Origin: Flavobacterium turcicum
GTDB taxonomy: Bacteria > Bacteroidota > Bacteroidia > Flavobacteriales > Flavobacteriaceae
Assembly: GCF_011365745.1 (NCBI RefSeq)
Contig: NZ_JAAOBY010000002.1
Location: 600,044 to 664,043 of the forward strand
DNA length: 64,000 nucleotides
Direction of reading: 5' to 3'
The notes beneath the pieces are model-generated. The model worked only from the letters and a program-made list of their open reading frames with translations, had not been told where the DNA came from and made no database searches. Positions 43,735-53,082 of the stretch are shown here, piece after piece (the first letter of the stretch is position 1; each line of letters starts with the position of its first letter). The position numbers were made by a program, and so were the translations under genes.

Positions 43735-44736
43735 TTAACGGGTGGTAAAAATTGAGCTCACTCCCGCCTCTGACCTAACAAACAATGGCGCACTGTCTCC
43801 TGATTGACTTGGAAATCGAAAGTGCATTACTTGCCCTCCGTTTTTTAAATTTTCAGCAATAAATATTTGTTGAGATTGCTTGTCATAAGCCACATCAACA
43901 GGGTTTCCTAACTGCGAATTAGGTCCATAAACACGTAGTTGTTTATCCATTTTAAGTGTACCTCCATTTCCGGTAAGAGCAAAAAGATTTGAAAAAGAAG
44001 GTAGGACAACAAAGCCTCCATCTGATGATGAAGTTGCACTTGCAATATCTGTTAGAATCATAACATCATCTGAAGCGGAATAAGTAATTCCGTGAATTCT
44101 ATTGATGCCTTCAATGCTGATTCGTTTTGTTGGCGTTATTGCTCCGCTATTTGCATTGAGGATGTTTTCGAATTGAGCAACATCGCCCGTTAAATCAACC
44201 ACAGCATATAAATCGGTACCGTCTAAATGAATTCCCCAAAGTTTAAATGTTGTACTAAAGGTTTTTAGTAAAGTAAATCCTGAACTCGACTTTTGATATA
44301 CAAACAACTTATTCGCTAGGTTATTAGAAGCCGATTGATCTTGAGCAACTACAACAATATCATTGAAAACCGCCGTTTCTCTGGCATTTGTAAAATCAGT
44401 TCCCGAACTACTTGAAATTAGTGTAAGGTTATCGAGTCCTGCCTCACTTGTTGTGCGTAGCCTGGCATAAGCTTCGAGTCGGTTATTAGAGCGTGATGCT
44501 AAAACAACAGCATCAGAAATCGGATCATAAGAAATACCATCCGCATCTGCTGAAACAATACTAAATGACTCAACCTTAGAAGTGGCTGCTAATAGATTGG
44601 TATAACTTATTTTACCAGAAGTATTACTTGATGTTAATAAATATAAGTTCCTCTTTGTTATTGAATTATCATTAGTACAAGATAATAAAACAGTACAACT
44701 TAATCCAAGTGCGAGTAAACCTTTATAATTCTTCAT
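43735..44736 (-). CDS. Lipoprotein with beta-propeller-like repeats
   Basis: A 333-residue lipoprotein: the signal peptide ends at LLSC (Cys at about residue 20). The mature part contains repeating beta segments (LYLLTSSNTSGKISY, ADGISYDPISDAVVLASR, VDVAYDKQSQQIFIAEN) that look like YVTN/NHL-type propeller blades. The ligand or partner is unknown. It lies 13 bp downstream of the acyltransferase gene on the same strand, so the two are likely in one operon. Confidence 0.75.
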   Translation of the reverse strand: MKNYKGLLALGLSCTVLLSCTNDNSITKRNLYLLTSSNTSGKISYTNLLAATSKVESFSIVSADADGISYDPISDAVVLASRSNNRLEAYARLRTTSEAGLDNLTLISSSSGTDFTNARETAVFNDIVVVAQDQSASNNLANKLFVYQKSSSGFTLLKTFSTTFKLWGIHLDGTDLYAVVDLTGDVAQFENILNANSGAITPTKRISIEGINRIHGITYSASDDVMILTDIASATSSSDGGFVVLPSFSNLFALTGNGGTLKMDKQLRVYGPNSQLGNPVDVAYDKQSQQIFIAENLKNGGQVMHFRFPSQSGDSAPLFVRSEAGVSSIFTTR

Positions 44737-44749
44737 TCCAATAAGTTAT

Positions 44750-45313
44750 TTAATTTTTAAAATCAAAGCGAAAACCTTTTTCAGGTATTTTTCCTTCAAC
44801 TCCTTTATAATGTTCTTTTAAAATTGACAAGTCATTTTCAAAATTTCCGGTTGGTTGTAATGGCGTCCCCAAGTGAACTTGTTTTCTGCCAAAATCGAAA
44901 GAAACCGGTATGATTGGAACATTTGCTTTCAAAGCAATATAATAAAATCCTGTTTTGAGTTCTGTCACTTTGTGGCGGGTGCCTTCTGCTGCAATAGCCA
45001 AGCGAAAGGTTTCCTTTTTTGCAAAAATAGCAGCGATAGATTCTACTTTGTTCAAACCTCCAGAACGATCCAATGGCTCTCCTCCCATATACCTGAAATA
45101 ATACCCAAACGGAAAACGAAACAATTCCTTTTTGCCCACCCAATTCATTTCTAATTGCGTAATACCTCTGGTAAAAATTCCTAAATAAAAATCGTGCGCG
45201 CTCGTATGAGGCAATACCATCATGACACATTTTTTAACCGAAGCGTCAATGCCTCCCACTATTTTCCAACCCATAAGTTTGAAAAAGATAAACTCGTACA
45301 ACCGTTTTTTCAT
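44750..45313 (-). CDS. 1-acyl-glycerol-3-phosphate acyltransferase-like protein
   Basis: A 187-residue PlsC-family acyltransferase. The HX4D catalytic motif is HTSAHD (near residue 36), followed by KKELFRFPFGYYFRYMGGEPLDR and AIAAEGTRHK (substrate block), and VPIIPVSFDF. Such enzymes acylate lysophosphatidic acid or related lipids at the inner membrane. It is shorter than PlsC and resembles the glycerol acyltransferase subgroup common in Bacteroidota. It is divergent from the spermidine-synthase-like gene. Confidence 0.85.
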   Translation of the reverse strand: MKKRLYEFIFFKLMGWKIVGGIDASVKKCVMMVLPHTSAHDFYLGIFTRGITQLEMNWVGKKELFRFPFGYYFRYMGGEPLDRSGGLNKVESIAAIFAKKETFRLAIAAEGTRHKVTELKTGFYYIALKANVPIIPVSFDFGRKQVHLGTPLQPTGNFENDLSILKEHYKGVEGKIPEKGFRFDFKN

Positions 45314-45375
45314 TATTTCGAAATTTGGTGTAAAATAAATAATTTAAATCTTATTTTTGGATAAAACAGACCGTA

Positions 45376-46044
45376 ATGATTAAAAAAATATTGAGCTACT
45401 TGACTCCTATCACCATTTTTCAAACCAAATCCGACCTAAGCAAGTCTATTGAAGTAACTTGGAATAATGGAGAATTGGTCCTCGATTCTAAAAACGCGAA
45501 TTACTCGTACGGAAGTTTACAACGTATTTTACGTTACGGATTAAAAGAAATTGGTTTTAGCCGCATTCAACCTATGCAAGACATATTGGTGCTTGGCGTA
45601 GCAGGCGGCAGCGTTATTAAAACCTTAGTTGATGAAATAGGATTTAAAGGAAAAATCACGGGTGTTGAACTTGATCCTGAAATGGCTCGTATTGCCAACA
45701 CCTATTTTCAATTGGATCAAATTAAAAATGTTACCATTATAGTTGATGATGCTTTTGAATTTGTTTTAAAAACCAAACAAAAATACGATCTCATCATTAT
45801 TGATGTGTTTCAAGATACGAACATGCCCAATTTTTTATTTGAGTCCTTTTTTAGCAACAGAATTTGTCACTTATTGCGGAATAATGGGTTTGCATTGTTC
45901 AACACCATGATTTTAAACGAAATACAAAACCAGCGCAATAAGAATTTTATCGCTGAGTTTCATGCTGCCTCTTGTAAAATTCGCTCACTCCCGCGCCTTG
46001 AAACTCACAACGAATTAATTATCATCTCAAAATTAGAAAGTTAA
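45376..46044 (+). CDS. Spermidine-synthase-like methyltransferase-fold protein
   Basis: A 222-residue Rossmann-fold protein of the polyamine-synthase superfamily. The nucleotide motif is LVLGVAGGSVI, with GVELDPEMARIA and DDAFEFV as in spermidine synthase. The catalytic DSSDP loop of true spermidine synthases is replaced by IDVFQDTNMP, so aminopropyl transfer is doubtful. A -7 element TATTTTTG lies at 45352-45359. It ends 2 bp from the convergent kdsB. A SAM- or decarboxySAM-dependent function is plausible; the substrate is unknown. Confidence 0.7.
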   Translation: MIKKILSYLTPITIFQTKSDLSKSIEVTWNNGELVLDSKNANYSYGSLQRILRYGLKEIGFSRIQPMQDILVLGVAGGSVIKTLVDEIGFKGKITGVELDPEMARIANTYFQLDQIKNVTIIVDDAFEFVLKTKQKYDLIIIDVFQDTNMPNFLFESFFSNRICHLLRNNGFALFNTMILNEIQNQRNKNFIAEFHAASCKIRSLPRLETHNELIIISKLES

Positions 46045-46046
46045 AC

Positions 46047-46778
46047 TTATTGAGCAATCATTTTTCGTGCTTTTTCGAGATCTTCTGCGGTATCAATTCC
46101 AATTCCTACGTGTGTGGTCTCAACCATTTTGATTCGTTTGCCAAACTCCAGATAGCGCAATTGCTCTAGTTTTTCGGATGCTTCCAAAGATTGCATTGGT
46201 AAGCTGTAAAAATCCAATAATGCTTGTTTCCTAAAAGCATAAATACCAATGTGTTGCATGTATCGAACACCTACGTTTTGCTCTCTCGGATACGGAATCA
46301 CAGATCGAGAAAAGTACAAAGCAAAACCGTTTTGATCTACTACAACTTTAACATTATTCGGATTATTGATATCTTCTTGATTAGTGATTTCGCGCATTAA
46401 CGAGGCTAAATCGACTTTTTTATCCAAATCGTTTTTAAAAACTTCAATGACTTTTGCAAGCGGTTCGGCATCAATAAATGGTTCGTCACCTTGCACATTA
46501 ATTACAATATCTAAATCCAGATTTACAACTGCTTCAGCAATTCGATCGCTGCCAGATTCGTGTTCCTTGACACTTTTAATTGCTTTTCCACCGTTAGAAA
46601 TAATTTCGTCATAAATCAAATCAGAATCCGTTACTACAAAAACATCATCAAACAATTGCGTGTTTATGGCTGCCTTGTAGGTTCTTAGAATTACGGTTTT
46701 ACCTCCAAGATCTTGCATTAATTTTGCTGGGAATCGTGTAGAGGCGTAACGTGCGGGAATGACTGCTATTATTTTCAT
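46047..46778 (-). CDS. kdsB: 3-deoxy-manno-octulosonate cytidylyltransferase
   Basis: A 243-residue CMP-Kdo synthetase that activates Kdo for lipopolysaccharide core synthesis in the cytoplasm. The N-terminal [30 protein letters not shown] and [13 protein letters not shown] motifs are typical. The start at 46778 (MKIIAV) matches the family; a longer in-frame start is rejected. A -7 match lies at 46807-46800 on the minus strand. It converges with the spermidine-synthase-like gene. Confidence 0.95.
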   Translation of the reverse strand: MKIIAVIPARYASTRFPAKLMQDLGGKTVILRTYKAAINTQLFDDVFVVTDSDLIYDEIISNGGKAIKSVKEHESGSDRIAEAVVNLDLDIVINVQGDEPFIDAEPLAKVIEVFKNDLDKKVDLASLMREITNQEDINNPNNVKVVVDQNGFALYFSRSVIPYPREQNVGVRYMQHIGIYAFRKQALLDFYSLPMQSLEASEKLEQLRYLEFGKRIKMVETTHVGIGIDTAEDLEKARKMIAQ

Positions 46779-46881
46779 GTTGTTCAAAAAGTTTGAGTTC
46801 AAAAATACATCATTGCAACTCAGAATGAAATTATTTTCGTGCTATTTTAAAATTCGTTTAATATGGTTTAGTTTATCAATG

Positions 46882-47712
46882 CTACATTATTTTTACCGAC
46901 GTCATACTCAACGATCCTCCTAATAATTTATCATTAAACAAACTTAGCTCTTCTTGCTTTCCTTTCAGGCCCAAAGTGTAAATTAAAGGCAAATAATGTT
47001 CTGGAGTTGGAATCGCTAATTGTAAAGCTCGGCTTTGTTTTTTAAAATCAATAAGTGGTTTGAAATCTCCGTTTAACAAATAATCATTGATTGTTTCTCG
47101 AGCTTCAATTGCCCAATCGTAACCGTAATTATCCTTGTTTAAATTGGGGAAATCGACTAATCTCAAATTGTGAATAATGTTTCCGCTACCAACAATCAAA
47201 ATTCCTTTCATACGCAAAGCGCTTAATTTTTGTGCCAAATCAAAATGGTATTGCTCTGATTTTGTATAATCAATACTTAACTGAATTACAGGAACATTGG
47301 CATCTGGATATAAATGTTTAATTACACTCCAAGCGCCGTGGTCCAATCCCCAATGTTCGTCGAGTTCTACCGCTACCGGCGTCAATAATTGCTTAGTTTC
47401 TACTGCTAATTCTGGACTACCGTTTACAGGATATTGCACGTCAAATAACGCTTGCGGAAAACCTCCAAAATCATGAATTGTTCGCGGCATTTCCATTGCT
47501 GTAACCTTGGTTCCGTTAGTAAACCAATGCGCCGAAATACACAAAATAGCGTTGGGTTGTGGCAGCGTTTTGGCCAAATTCCGAAATCCAGATACAAACT
47601 GATTTTCTTCAATGGCATTCATGGGACTGCCATGACCAAGAAACAAAACGGGCATTTTTTCGGTGTTTGAAAAAGTGCCTGAAATCTTATGTAAATCGAT
47701 TAAAGTATCCAT
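46882..47712 (-). CDS. YgiD-like extradiol (DODA-type) dioxygenase
   Basis: A 276-residue class III extradiol ring-cleavage dioxygenase of the 4,5-DOPA dioxygenase (YgiD) type. Metal and active-site His residues occur in FLGHGSPMNAI, CISAHWF, DEHWGLDHGAWSV and GSGNIIHNLR. It is thought to act on catechols; the natural substrate is unknown. It is 13 bp downstream of a VOC-family gene, and both follow the RecD-like helicase gene, so one leftward operon is likely. Confidence 0.88.
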   Translation of the reverse strand: MDTLIDLHKISGTFSNTEKMPVLFLGHGSPMNAIEENQFVSGFRNLAKTLPQPNAILCISAHWFTNGTKVTAMEMPRTIHDFGGFPQALFDVQYPVNGSPELAVETKQLLTPVAVELDEHWGLDHGAWSVIKHLYPDANVPVIQLSIDYTKSEQYHFDLAQKLSALRMKGILIVGSGNIIHNLRLVDFPNLNKDNYGYDWAIEARETINDYLLNGDFKPLIDFKKQSRALQLAIPTPEHYLPLIYTLGLKGKQEELSLFNDKLLGGSLSMTSVKIM

Positions 47713-47725
47713 TTTTTCCTCTTTT

Positions 47726-48121
47726 TTAGTTGGCAGTTCGTTCGATTAAATCCCATAAATTACCAAATTCATCCTCAAAAACGGCTACTTTTCCGTAGCT
47801 TTCAGTTATGGGTTCTCTAACAATTGTAATGTTCTGCTGTAGTAAGTTGCGGCAATCTCTCTCAAAATCGTCAGTTTCTAAAAATAAAAATACGCGACCA
47901 CCCGACTGATTGCCAATACTATCTTTTTGAATTTGATTACTGGCTTTCGCTAAAAGCAAACTAAAACCAGAAGTTCCTTTTGGCGCTACCAAAACCCATC
48001 GTTTCTCTGGACTCAAAACGGTATCTTCGATTAAATCAAAGTTTAATTTTTGGGTAAAAAAAGCAATCGCGCGGTCGTAATCCGGAACCAGCAAGGCAAT
48101 ATGTGCAATTCGTTGTTTCAT
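47726..48121 (-). CDS. VOC-family (glyoxalase-like) protein
   Basis: A 131-residue vicinal-oxygen-chelate fold protein with two beta-alpha-beta-beta-beta modules. The start IAHIALLVPDYDRAIAFFTQKL and the end VAVFEDEFGNLWDLIE give the expected first His and last Glu ligands. Members include glyoxalases, dioxygenases and resistance proteins; none can be chosen. The adjacency to a ring-cleavage dioxygenase may be meaningful, since VOC proteins include type I extradiol enzymes. Confidence 0.85.
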   Translation of the reverse strand: MKQRIAHIALLVPDYDRAIAFFTQKLNFDLIEDTVLSPEKRWVLVAPKGTSGFSLLLAKASNQIQKDSIGNQSGGRVFLFLETDDFERDCRNLLQQNITIVREPITESYGKVAVFEDEFGNLWDLIERTAN

Positions 48122-48134
48122 ACTTTTTTAATTT

Positions 48135-49556
48135 TTACTCTACAAAACTATCATCTTTAAAACCAATTAAATACAATTTATTTTTAGCACGCGTCATGGC
48201 GGTGTACAACCAACGAATATAATCTCTATCAACACCATCTGGCAAATAAGGTTGCTCAATAAAAACGGTGTTCCACTGCCCTCCTTGCGATTTATGACAG
48301 GTAATGGCGTACGAAAATTTTACCTGCAAACCATTAAAATATTCATTGGCTTTTACTTTTTGAAATTGTTTGAATTTGGTTTCGCCCTCATAATCCTTCA
48401 AAACTTCTTGGTAGAGTCGGTTTGATTCTTCATACGTAAGCGAAGGCGATTCGCTTTTAATGGTATCCAAAAGCAAAACGGTTTCAAAAGGTTTTTGATC
48501 GGGATAATCTACCATTCTGATTTTTACTTTGGCAAATTTGAAGCTGTACAACTCCTTGATGCTAAAAATTTCTAGCACTTCAATAATATCTCCATTGGCA
48601 ATAAAACCTGCTTGATCAGAATCCTTTAACCAAAAATAATTATTCTTAACCACCATTAAAAAATCTCCTGTGGAAAGCTCGCTCTCTTTGTCTAGAATTT
48701 TGGTTCGAATTTGTTCATTGTATTGATTGGCTCTTTTATTGGAGCGAACTATAAATGCGGTGTCTTCAATACTGTAATTACTATAGGCAGAGTTGATAGC
48801 ATCTTGAATATCGTAGCCGTCAGTTAAACGCACAATGTCTTTGAATTTTTTGAGGTCGAATTTAAAATCTGTGATAAAAGATTCTTTGAGCACTTCACGC
48901 AATTCTGTGGCGTTGAATAAAATTCCTGAATTTTCCTCTTGACGCATGACTTCATCCAGTTCGATATGCTCTACTTCTTTATCGTAATTCATACCAAGCG
49001 TGCGAATATCAAGCGCTGGACTGATATCTAAATTCACCGGAGGCAACTGTGCCGTATCTCCTAACAGAATCATTTTGCAATTCGCACCTGAATATACATA
49101 TGAAATCAAGTCATCTAACAAGGAACCGTTTTCATAAAACTTTGAATCTGAATTCGTATCCGAGATCATCGAAGCTTCATCTACGATGAAAATGGTGTTT
49201 TTGTGTTTGTTGGGTTGTAAAGTAAAAGAAACTCCGCCACCTGAAGATTTTTTAGGGAAATAGATTTTTTTGTGAATCGTAAAAGCGGGCTTGTTAGAGT
49301 AATTGGCAATCACTTTGGCAGCTCGACCTGTTGGTGCCAGCAGCACATACTTTTTGTTTATGTCAAGTAAGCTGTTAACGATGGTCGAAATAACTGTTGT
49401 TTTCCCTGTACCTGCGTAACCCTTGAGTACAAAAATGGTTCTGTTCTCTGCTTCAGTCAAGAAGATGGCTATTTTTTGAAAAAAAATATCTTGTTTGTAA
49501 GTGGGCTGAAAAGGAAATTGTTTTTGTAAAAAACTGTAAAACAGGGAGGAATTCAT
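48135..49556 (-). CDS. RecD-like ATP-dependent DNA helicase
   Basis: A 473-residue superfamily 1 helicase of the RecD/Dda type. Walker A is GYAGTGKTT, motif II is IVDEASMIS, motif III is LLGDTAQLPPV, and the C-terminal UvrD_C_2 part holds TCHKSQGGQWNTVFIE and LYTAMTRAKNKLYLIG. It is a stand-alone helicase, not part of a RecBCD set. I chose the start at 49556 (MNSSLFYSFL). It leads the leftward group with the VOC and dioxygenase genes. Confidence 0.88.
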   Translation of the reverse strand: MNSSLFYSFLQKQFPFQPTYKQDIFFQKIAIFLTEAENRTIFVLKGYAGTGKTTVISTIVNSLLDINKKYVLLAPTGRAAKVIANYSNKPAFTIHKKIYFPKKSSGGGVSFTLQPNKHKNTIFIVDEASMISDTNSDSKFYENGSLLDDLISYVYSGANCKMILLGDTAQLPPVNLDISPALDIRTLGMNYDKEVEHIELDEVMRQEENSGILFNATELREVLKESFITDFKFDLKKFKDIVRLTDGYDIQDAINSAYSNYSIEDTAFIVRSNKRANQYNEQIRTKILDKESELSTGDFLMVVKNNYFWLKDSDQAGFIANGDIIEVLEIFSIKELYSFKFAKVKIRMVDYPDQKPFETVLLLDTIKSESPSLTYEESNRLYQEVLKDYEGETKFKQFQKVKANEYFNGLQVKFSYAITCHKSQGGQWNTVFIEQPYLPDGVDRDYIRWLYTAMTRAKNKLYLIGFKDDSFVE

Positions 49557-49639
49557 AACAATAGTTTTGGCAAAAATGAATTCCAAAGGTAGGCAATATC
49601 CAGCATTGCAACTGCCGAATTTTGGTATAAATTAGAATT

Positions 49640-49693
49640 GCAAAACAAATAGAATTTCTCTTTTTTATTGATAGTGATTTCTATTTGTTTTGC
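49640..49693. repeat. 15-bp perfect inverted repeat
   Basis: GCAAAACAAATAGAA (49640-49654) and TTCTATTTGTTTTGC (49679-49693) are perfect inverted copies around a 24-nt AT-rich loop. It lies between two leftward genes. No T run follows on either strand, which is unlike the other terminators of this window. Confidence 0.6.
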
Positions 49694-49707
49694 TAGTAAA
49701 TGGATTT

Positions 49708-49989
49708 TTAAAAAAGTTTATGAATACGGTGAATAGGAATCATTACACCTTGTTTTAAGATAATATTTTTATCAGTTACGGCCCAAACAGTGGTATCTAC
49801 AACTTTTTTAGACTCTACGTCTTCAAAAAATATTTTAATTTTTGAATGCTCAAGATTCCCAAGAGCTAAGGCGCGGTTAATTTCGCTCATTCTTGCTTTA
49901 ATTTCTTGATCGTCTTCTAGTACTTCTACTGCTGGAAATTTCAATTCGGCAATTGCTTCTTTATCGATGGTGGTAAAATCGTGTGTCAT
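49708..49989 (-). CDS. Small hypothetical protein
   Basis: A 93-residue cytosolic protein with a helical N-terminal half and a beta-rich C-terminal half ending VWAVTDKNIILKQGVMIPIH plus a short tail. It looks like a small conserved flavobacterial protein, but I recognise no domain. It is divergent from porX and separated from the helicase gene by a long inverted repeat. Confidence 0.65.
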   Translation of the reverse strand: MTHDFTTIDKEAIAELKFPAVEVLEDDQEIKARMSEINRALALGNLEHSKIKIFFEDVESKKVVDTTVWAVTDKNIILKQGVMIPIHRIHKLF

Positions 49990-50195
49990 GGTATTTGTAT
50001 TTTAATTAATTTTATTTATGCTCCGTTTTAAAGCCTCTTGACTCTCTTCCTAGCCACAAGTTAAGAAAGAATTTCATAAACTTAATACAATATTACTGCC
50101 AAATTTTTATTAATTTTTTGTGTTTTTCTGAATTACAAATGTAATTCACTGGAAAACACTGTATTTGAAACTTGGTCTTGAATTATAAAATAATC

Positions 50196-50301
50196 TCGCG
50201 TGAAGGATGGAAGCGGCATCCTTTGCTTTTTTCGCAAAAAAGGCAAAGATATAGCGTACAGCCTGACCCAAGTGGAGTTTACGCAGCGCGGGGCACGCCC
50301 C
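50196..50301 (+). repeat. Dispersed palindromic element, copy A
   Basis: A 106-bp element in a 464-bp intergenic gap. The left end TCGCGTGAAGGATGG, the middle ACAGCCTGACCC and the right end GGGGCACGCCC are matched in order by copy B at 54715-54822 on the other strand. Its centre is a hairpin (50221-50248) CTTTGC-TTTTTT-CGC-AAAAAA-G-GCAAAG. An open frame crosses it but is not thought to be coding. The rest of the gap from 49990 to 50453 is AT-rich without recognisable features. Confidence 0.65.
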
Positions 50302-50453
50302 AAAAAATAATTAGGAGAGTAAAACAAGAACATTTTGAGCTTTCAGGAAGTTGAATTTGTTTTAAAAATTATCAAAAATTTAGGAAAGCAACGCTGTAAA
50401 ATGATGTAATTTGGCACTTTGATTACTTTTTTTGAACTTTATTGACACTACAT

Positions 50454-52034
50454 ATGAATACTATAAAAATACTTTGGGTTGATGACGAAATTGATTTGTT
50501 AAAGCCACATATTTTATTTCTAGAGAAAAAAAATTACGAGGTAACTACTTGTAATAATGGGCTTGACGCTATTGCTTTATTTGAAGAAACCAATTTTGAT
50601 ATTGTTTTTTTAGATGAAAACATGCCCGGTATGAGTGGCTTGGAAACCCTCTCGGAAATGAAAGAAAAGAAATCGGCTGTACCTATGATTATGATTACCA
50701 AAAGCGAGGAAGAATATATCATGGAAGAGGCCATTGGCTCTAAAATTGCCGATTATTTAATCAAACCTGTTAATCCGAATCAAATTTTGCTGAGTTTAAA
50801 GAAAAACTTAGACCACTCGCGCTTGGTTTCGCAAAAAACAACTTTGGATTACCAAAAAGAGTTTCGCAAAATAGCTATGGAAATGGGAATGGTGAATTCC
50901 TACGAAGATTGGATTGAATTGTATAAAAAATTGATTTTTTGGGAGCTGGAACTTGAGAATATTGACGATCAAGGCATGATTCAAATATTAGAGTCGCAAA
51001 AAGTAGAGGCTAACTCGCAATTTGGTAAATTTATCGAACGCAATTACGAAGATTGGTTTGCACCGATGCCTAAAAAAGTCGCTAGCGTTACCGAGGCTGA
51101 CCGACCAATACAATCGCATACTTTGTTTAAGGAGTTGGTTTTGCCAGAATTGAAGAAAAAAGACATGCCAATTTTGTTTGTTGTGATTGACAATTTGCGT
51201 TATGACCAATGGAAAACCTTTGAAACTGTTGTAGGCAACTACTATAAATTGGAAAAAGAAGTGCCTTACTACTCTATTTTGCCTACCGCAACGCAATACG
51301 CCCGCAACGCTATTTTTTCTGGATTAACACCTTTAGAAATGGAAAAACAATTTCCGCAATATTGGAAAAACGATCCCGAGGAAGGCGGTAAAAACTTGTT
51401 TGAGGCCGAATTTTTATCAGCACAAATCAAACGTTTGGGACTGAATATCAAAGAAGACTATTTTAAAATCACAAGTTTAGCCGGAGGAAAAAAATTAGCC
51501 GAAAGCTTCAAAGCACTAAAAGAAAACGACTTGGTTACCATAGTCTATAATTTTGTGGATATGTTATCGCACGCAAAAACAGAAATGGATGTGGTAAAGG
51601 AATTAGCATCAGATGACAAAGCCTACCGTTCTTTGACTTTGAGTTGGTTCAAAAATTCGCCTTTACTTGAAATTATTCAGCAGGCGCAAAAAATGGGTTT
51701 CAAACTTATTTTAACTACAGATCATGGTACTATTAACGTAAAAAATCCAACAAAAGTAGTAGGTGACAAAAACACGAGTTTGAACCTGCGTTACAAAACA
51801 GGTCGTAGCTTAACCTATGAATACAAAGATGTGTATGCCGTGAAAGAACCAAAAAATATTGGTTTACCTGCCATAAATATGAGTAGTTCTTTTATTTTTG
51901 CAAAGACAGATTTGTTTTTGGCTTACGTAAACAATTACAATCATTACGTGAGTTATTACAAAAATACGTACCAACACGGTGGTATTTCGTTAGAAGAAAT
52001 GATCATTCCGTTTTTGGTATTTAATCCGAGATAA
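50454..52034 (+). CDS. porX: PorX-type response regulator with alkaline-phosphatase-like domain
   Basis: A 526-residue T9SS regulator. The N-terminal receiver (1-120) has VDDE acidic residues, phospho-acceptor Asp in DIVFLDENMPG and Lys in YLIKPVN. The C-terminal PglZ/alkaline-phosphatase-like domain (about 200-525) has VVIDNLRYDQW, TILPTATQYARNAIFSG-like and TTDHGTINV metal-binding blocks. PorX relays a PorY signal to control T9SS genes in Porphyromonas; it also has phosphodiesterase activity on oligonucleotides. It probably controls secretion of cargo such as the large repeat protein at 8.6 kb. No kinase gene is adjacent. Confidence 0.92.
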   Translation: MNTIKILWVDDEIDLLKPHILFLEKKNYEVTTCNNGLDAIALFEETNFDIVFLDENMPGMSGLETLSEMKEKKSAVPMIMITKSEEEYIMEEAIGSKIADYLIKPVNPNQILLSLKKNLDHSRLVSQKTTLDYQKEFRKIAMEMGMVNSYEDWIELYKKLIFWELELENIDDQGMIQILESQKVEANSQFGKFIERNYEDWFAPMPKKVASVTEADRPIQSHTLFKELVLPELKKKDMPILFVVIDNLRYDQWKTFETVVGNYYKLEKEVPYYSILPTATQYARNAIFSGLTPLEMEKQFPQYWKNDPEEGGKNLFEAEFLSAQIKRLGLNIKEDYFKITSLAGGKKLAESFKALKENDLVTIVYNFVDMLSHAKTEMDVVKELASDDKAYRSLTLSWFKNSPLLEIIQQAQKMGFKLILTTDHGTINVKNPTKVVGDKNTSLNLRYKTGRSLTYEYKDVYAVKEPKNIGLPAINMSSSFIFAKTDLFLAYVNNYNHYVSYYKNTYQHGGISLEEMIIPFLVFNPR

Positions 52035-52102
52035 GTAAGCAGTATCAGTTTGCCATGCATCGATTACACTTTGAATGGCAAACTTTAAACCCTTTAATAA
52101 AA

Positions 52103-52510
52103 ATGACTACCATTTTTTCAATTGACCAATTAGCAAGCGTTGCGCAAGCCATACTCAACGAAAACCCATCGAAAGTGATTCTTTTTCACGGCGAAATGGG
52201 CGCTGGTAAAACCACTTTAATCAAGGAACTTTGCCGCACATTGGGCGTACAAGGCGCAACGAGTAGTCCTACGTTCTCTTTGGTAAATGAGTACGAAGCA
52301 GCCAATAATCAGTTAGTTTATCATTTTGATTTTTACAGACTGAATAAGGAAGAAGAAGCCTTGGATATGGGTGTTGATGATTACTTATATTCTGGACATT
52401 TTTGTTTTATTGAATGGGCCGAAAAAATTGAGAATTTAATTCCACCCGTACATTCTGTAGTTACGATAACAGTTTTACCTGACGGAAATAGATCATTAAC
52501 CCTAAGCTAA
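52103..52510 (+). CDS. tsaE: tRNA t6A biosynthesis ATPase TsaE
   Basis: A 135-residue ATPase needed for threonylcarbamoylation of tRNA A37. Walker A is GEMGAGKTTLIKEL, followed by SSPTFSLVNEY, FDFYRL and CFIEWAEKI as in the family. The start at 52103 (MTTIFSIDQ) is preferred over an earlier in-frame ATG close to the porX stop. It is followed by a GNAT gene 5 bp downstream, within a rightward cluster after porX. Confidence 0.93.
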   Translation: MTTIFSIDQLASVAQAILNENPSKVILFHGEMGAGKTTLIKELCRTLGVQGATSSPTFSLVNEYEAANNQLVYHFDFYRLNKEEEALDMGVDDYLYSGHFCFIEWAEKIENLIPPVHSVVTITVLPDGNRSLTLS

Positions 52511-52515
52511 TTACC

Positions 52516-53001
52516 ATGTCAAGCACATCGACTGTAACCATATTACCTTATACTCCCGCTTTAAAAGAACATATTAAAACACTTAATTTAGAGTGGCTTA
52601 CCAAGTTTTTTAAAGTAGAACCCAAAGACGAAAAAGTGCTCTCAGATCCGCAGGGACAGATTATTGATCAAGGCGGTTTCATTTTTTATGCTCAATACCA
52701 AGACGAAATAGTAGGAACTGCGTCACTTCTCAAAATGGAAGAAGGTGTGTTTGAGCTAAGCAAAATGGCAGTTACTGATGCGGTACAAGGCTTAGGAATT
52801 GGCAAGGAATTGCTACAACATTGTTTTGCTTTTGCCGAAAAAGAAGGTTTTAGCAAGATCGTTTTGTATTCGAATAGGAAATTACATTCAGCAATACATT
52901 TGTATCGAAAATATGGCTTTGTCGAAATCGAATTGGAAGACGGCGTATACGAAAGAGCCGATATAAAAATGGAAAAACCGCTGACTCAAAACACAATTTA
53001 A
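52516..53001 (+). CDS. GNAT-family N-acetyltransferase
   Basis: A 161-residue GNAT acetyltransferase. The acetyl-CoA loop appears as VTDAVQGLGIGKELL (residues near 90-104), with the substrate-binding segment SNRKLHSAIHLYRKYGFVEIE. The acceptor cannot be assigned. It is 5 bp after tsaE and could be co-transcribed with it. Confidence 0.9.
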   Translation: MSSTSTVTILPYTPALKEHIKTLNLEWLTKFFKVEPKDEKVLSDPQGQIIDQGGFIFYAQYQDEIVGTASLLKMEEGVFELSKMAVTDAVQGLGIGKELLQHCFAFAEKEGFSKIVLYSNRKLHSAIHLYRKYGFVEIELEDGVYERADIKMEKPLTQNTI

Positions 53002-53082
53002 AAAGCGTCTTTTTAATTTAATTTCAAGTCAAATCGTAGCCAACTTTTGCGTAAATTGTACCCTTAAAATTCAAAACCAACC

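Noticed and set aside
44838..45230. Minus-strand 130-codon frame overlapping the acyltransferase gene
   Set aside because: It is in another frame of a gene with clear acyltransferase motifs, is Arg/Ser/Cys-rich and has no recognisable domain.
50172..50354. Open frames on both strands across dispersed element copy A
   Set aside because: The frames run through a palindrome shared with a noncoding copy at 54.7 kb that does not keep the frame; treated as noncoding repeat.
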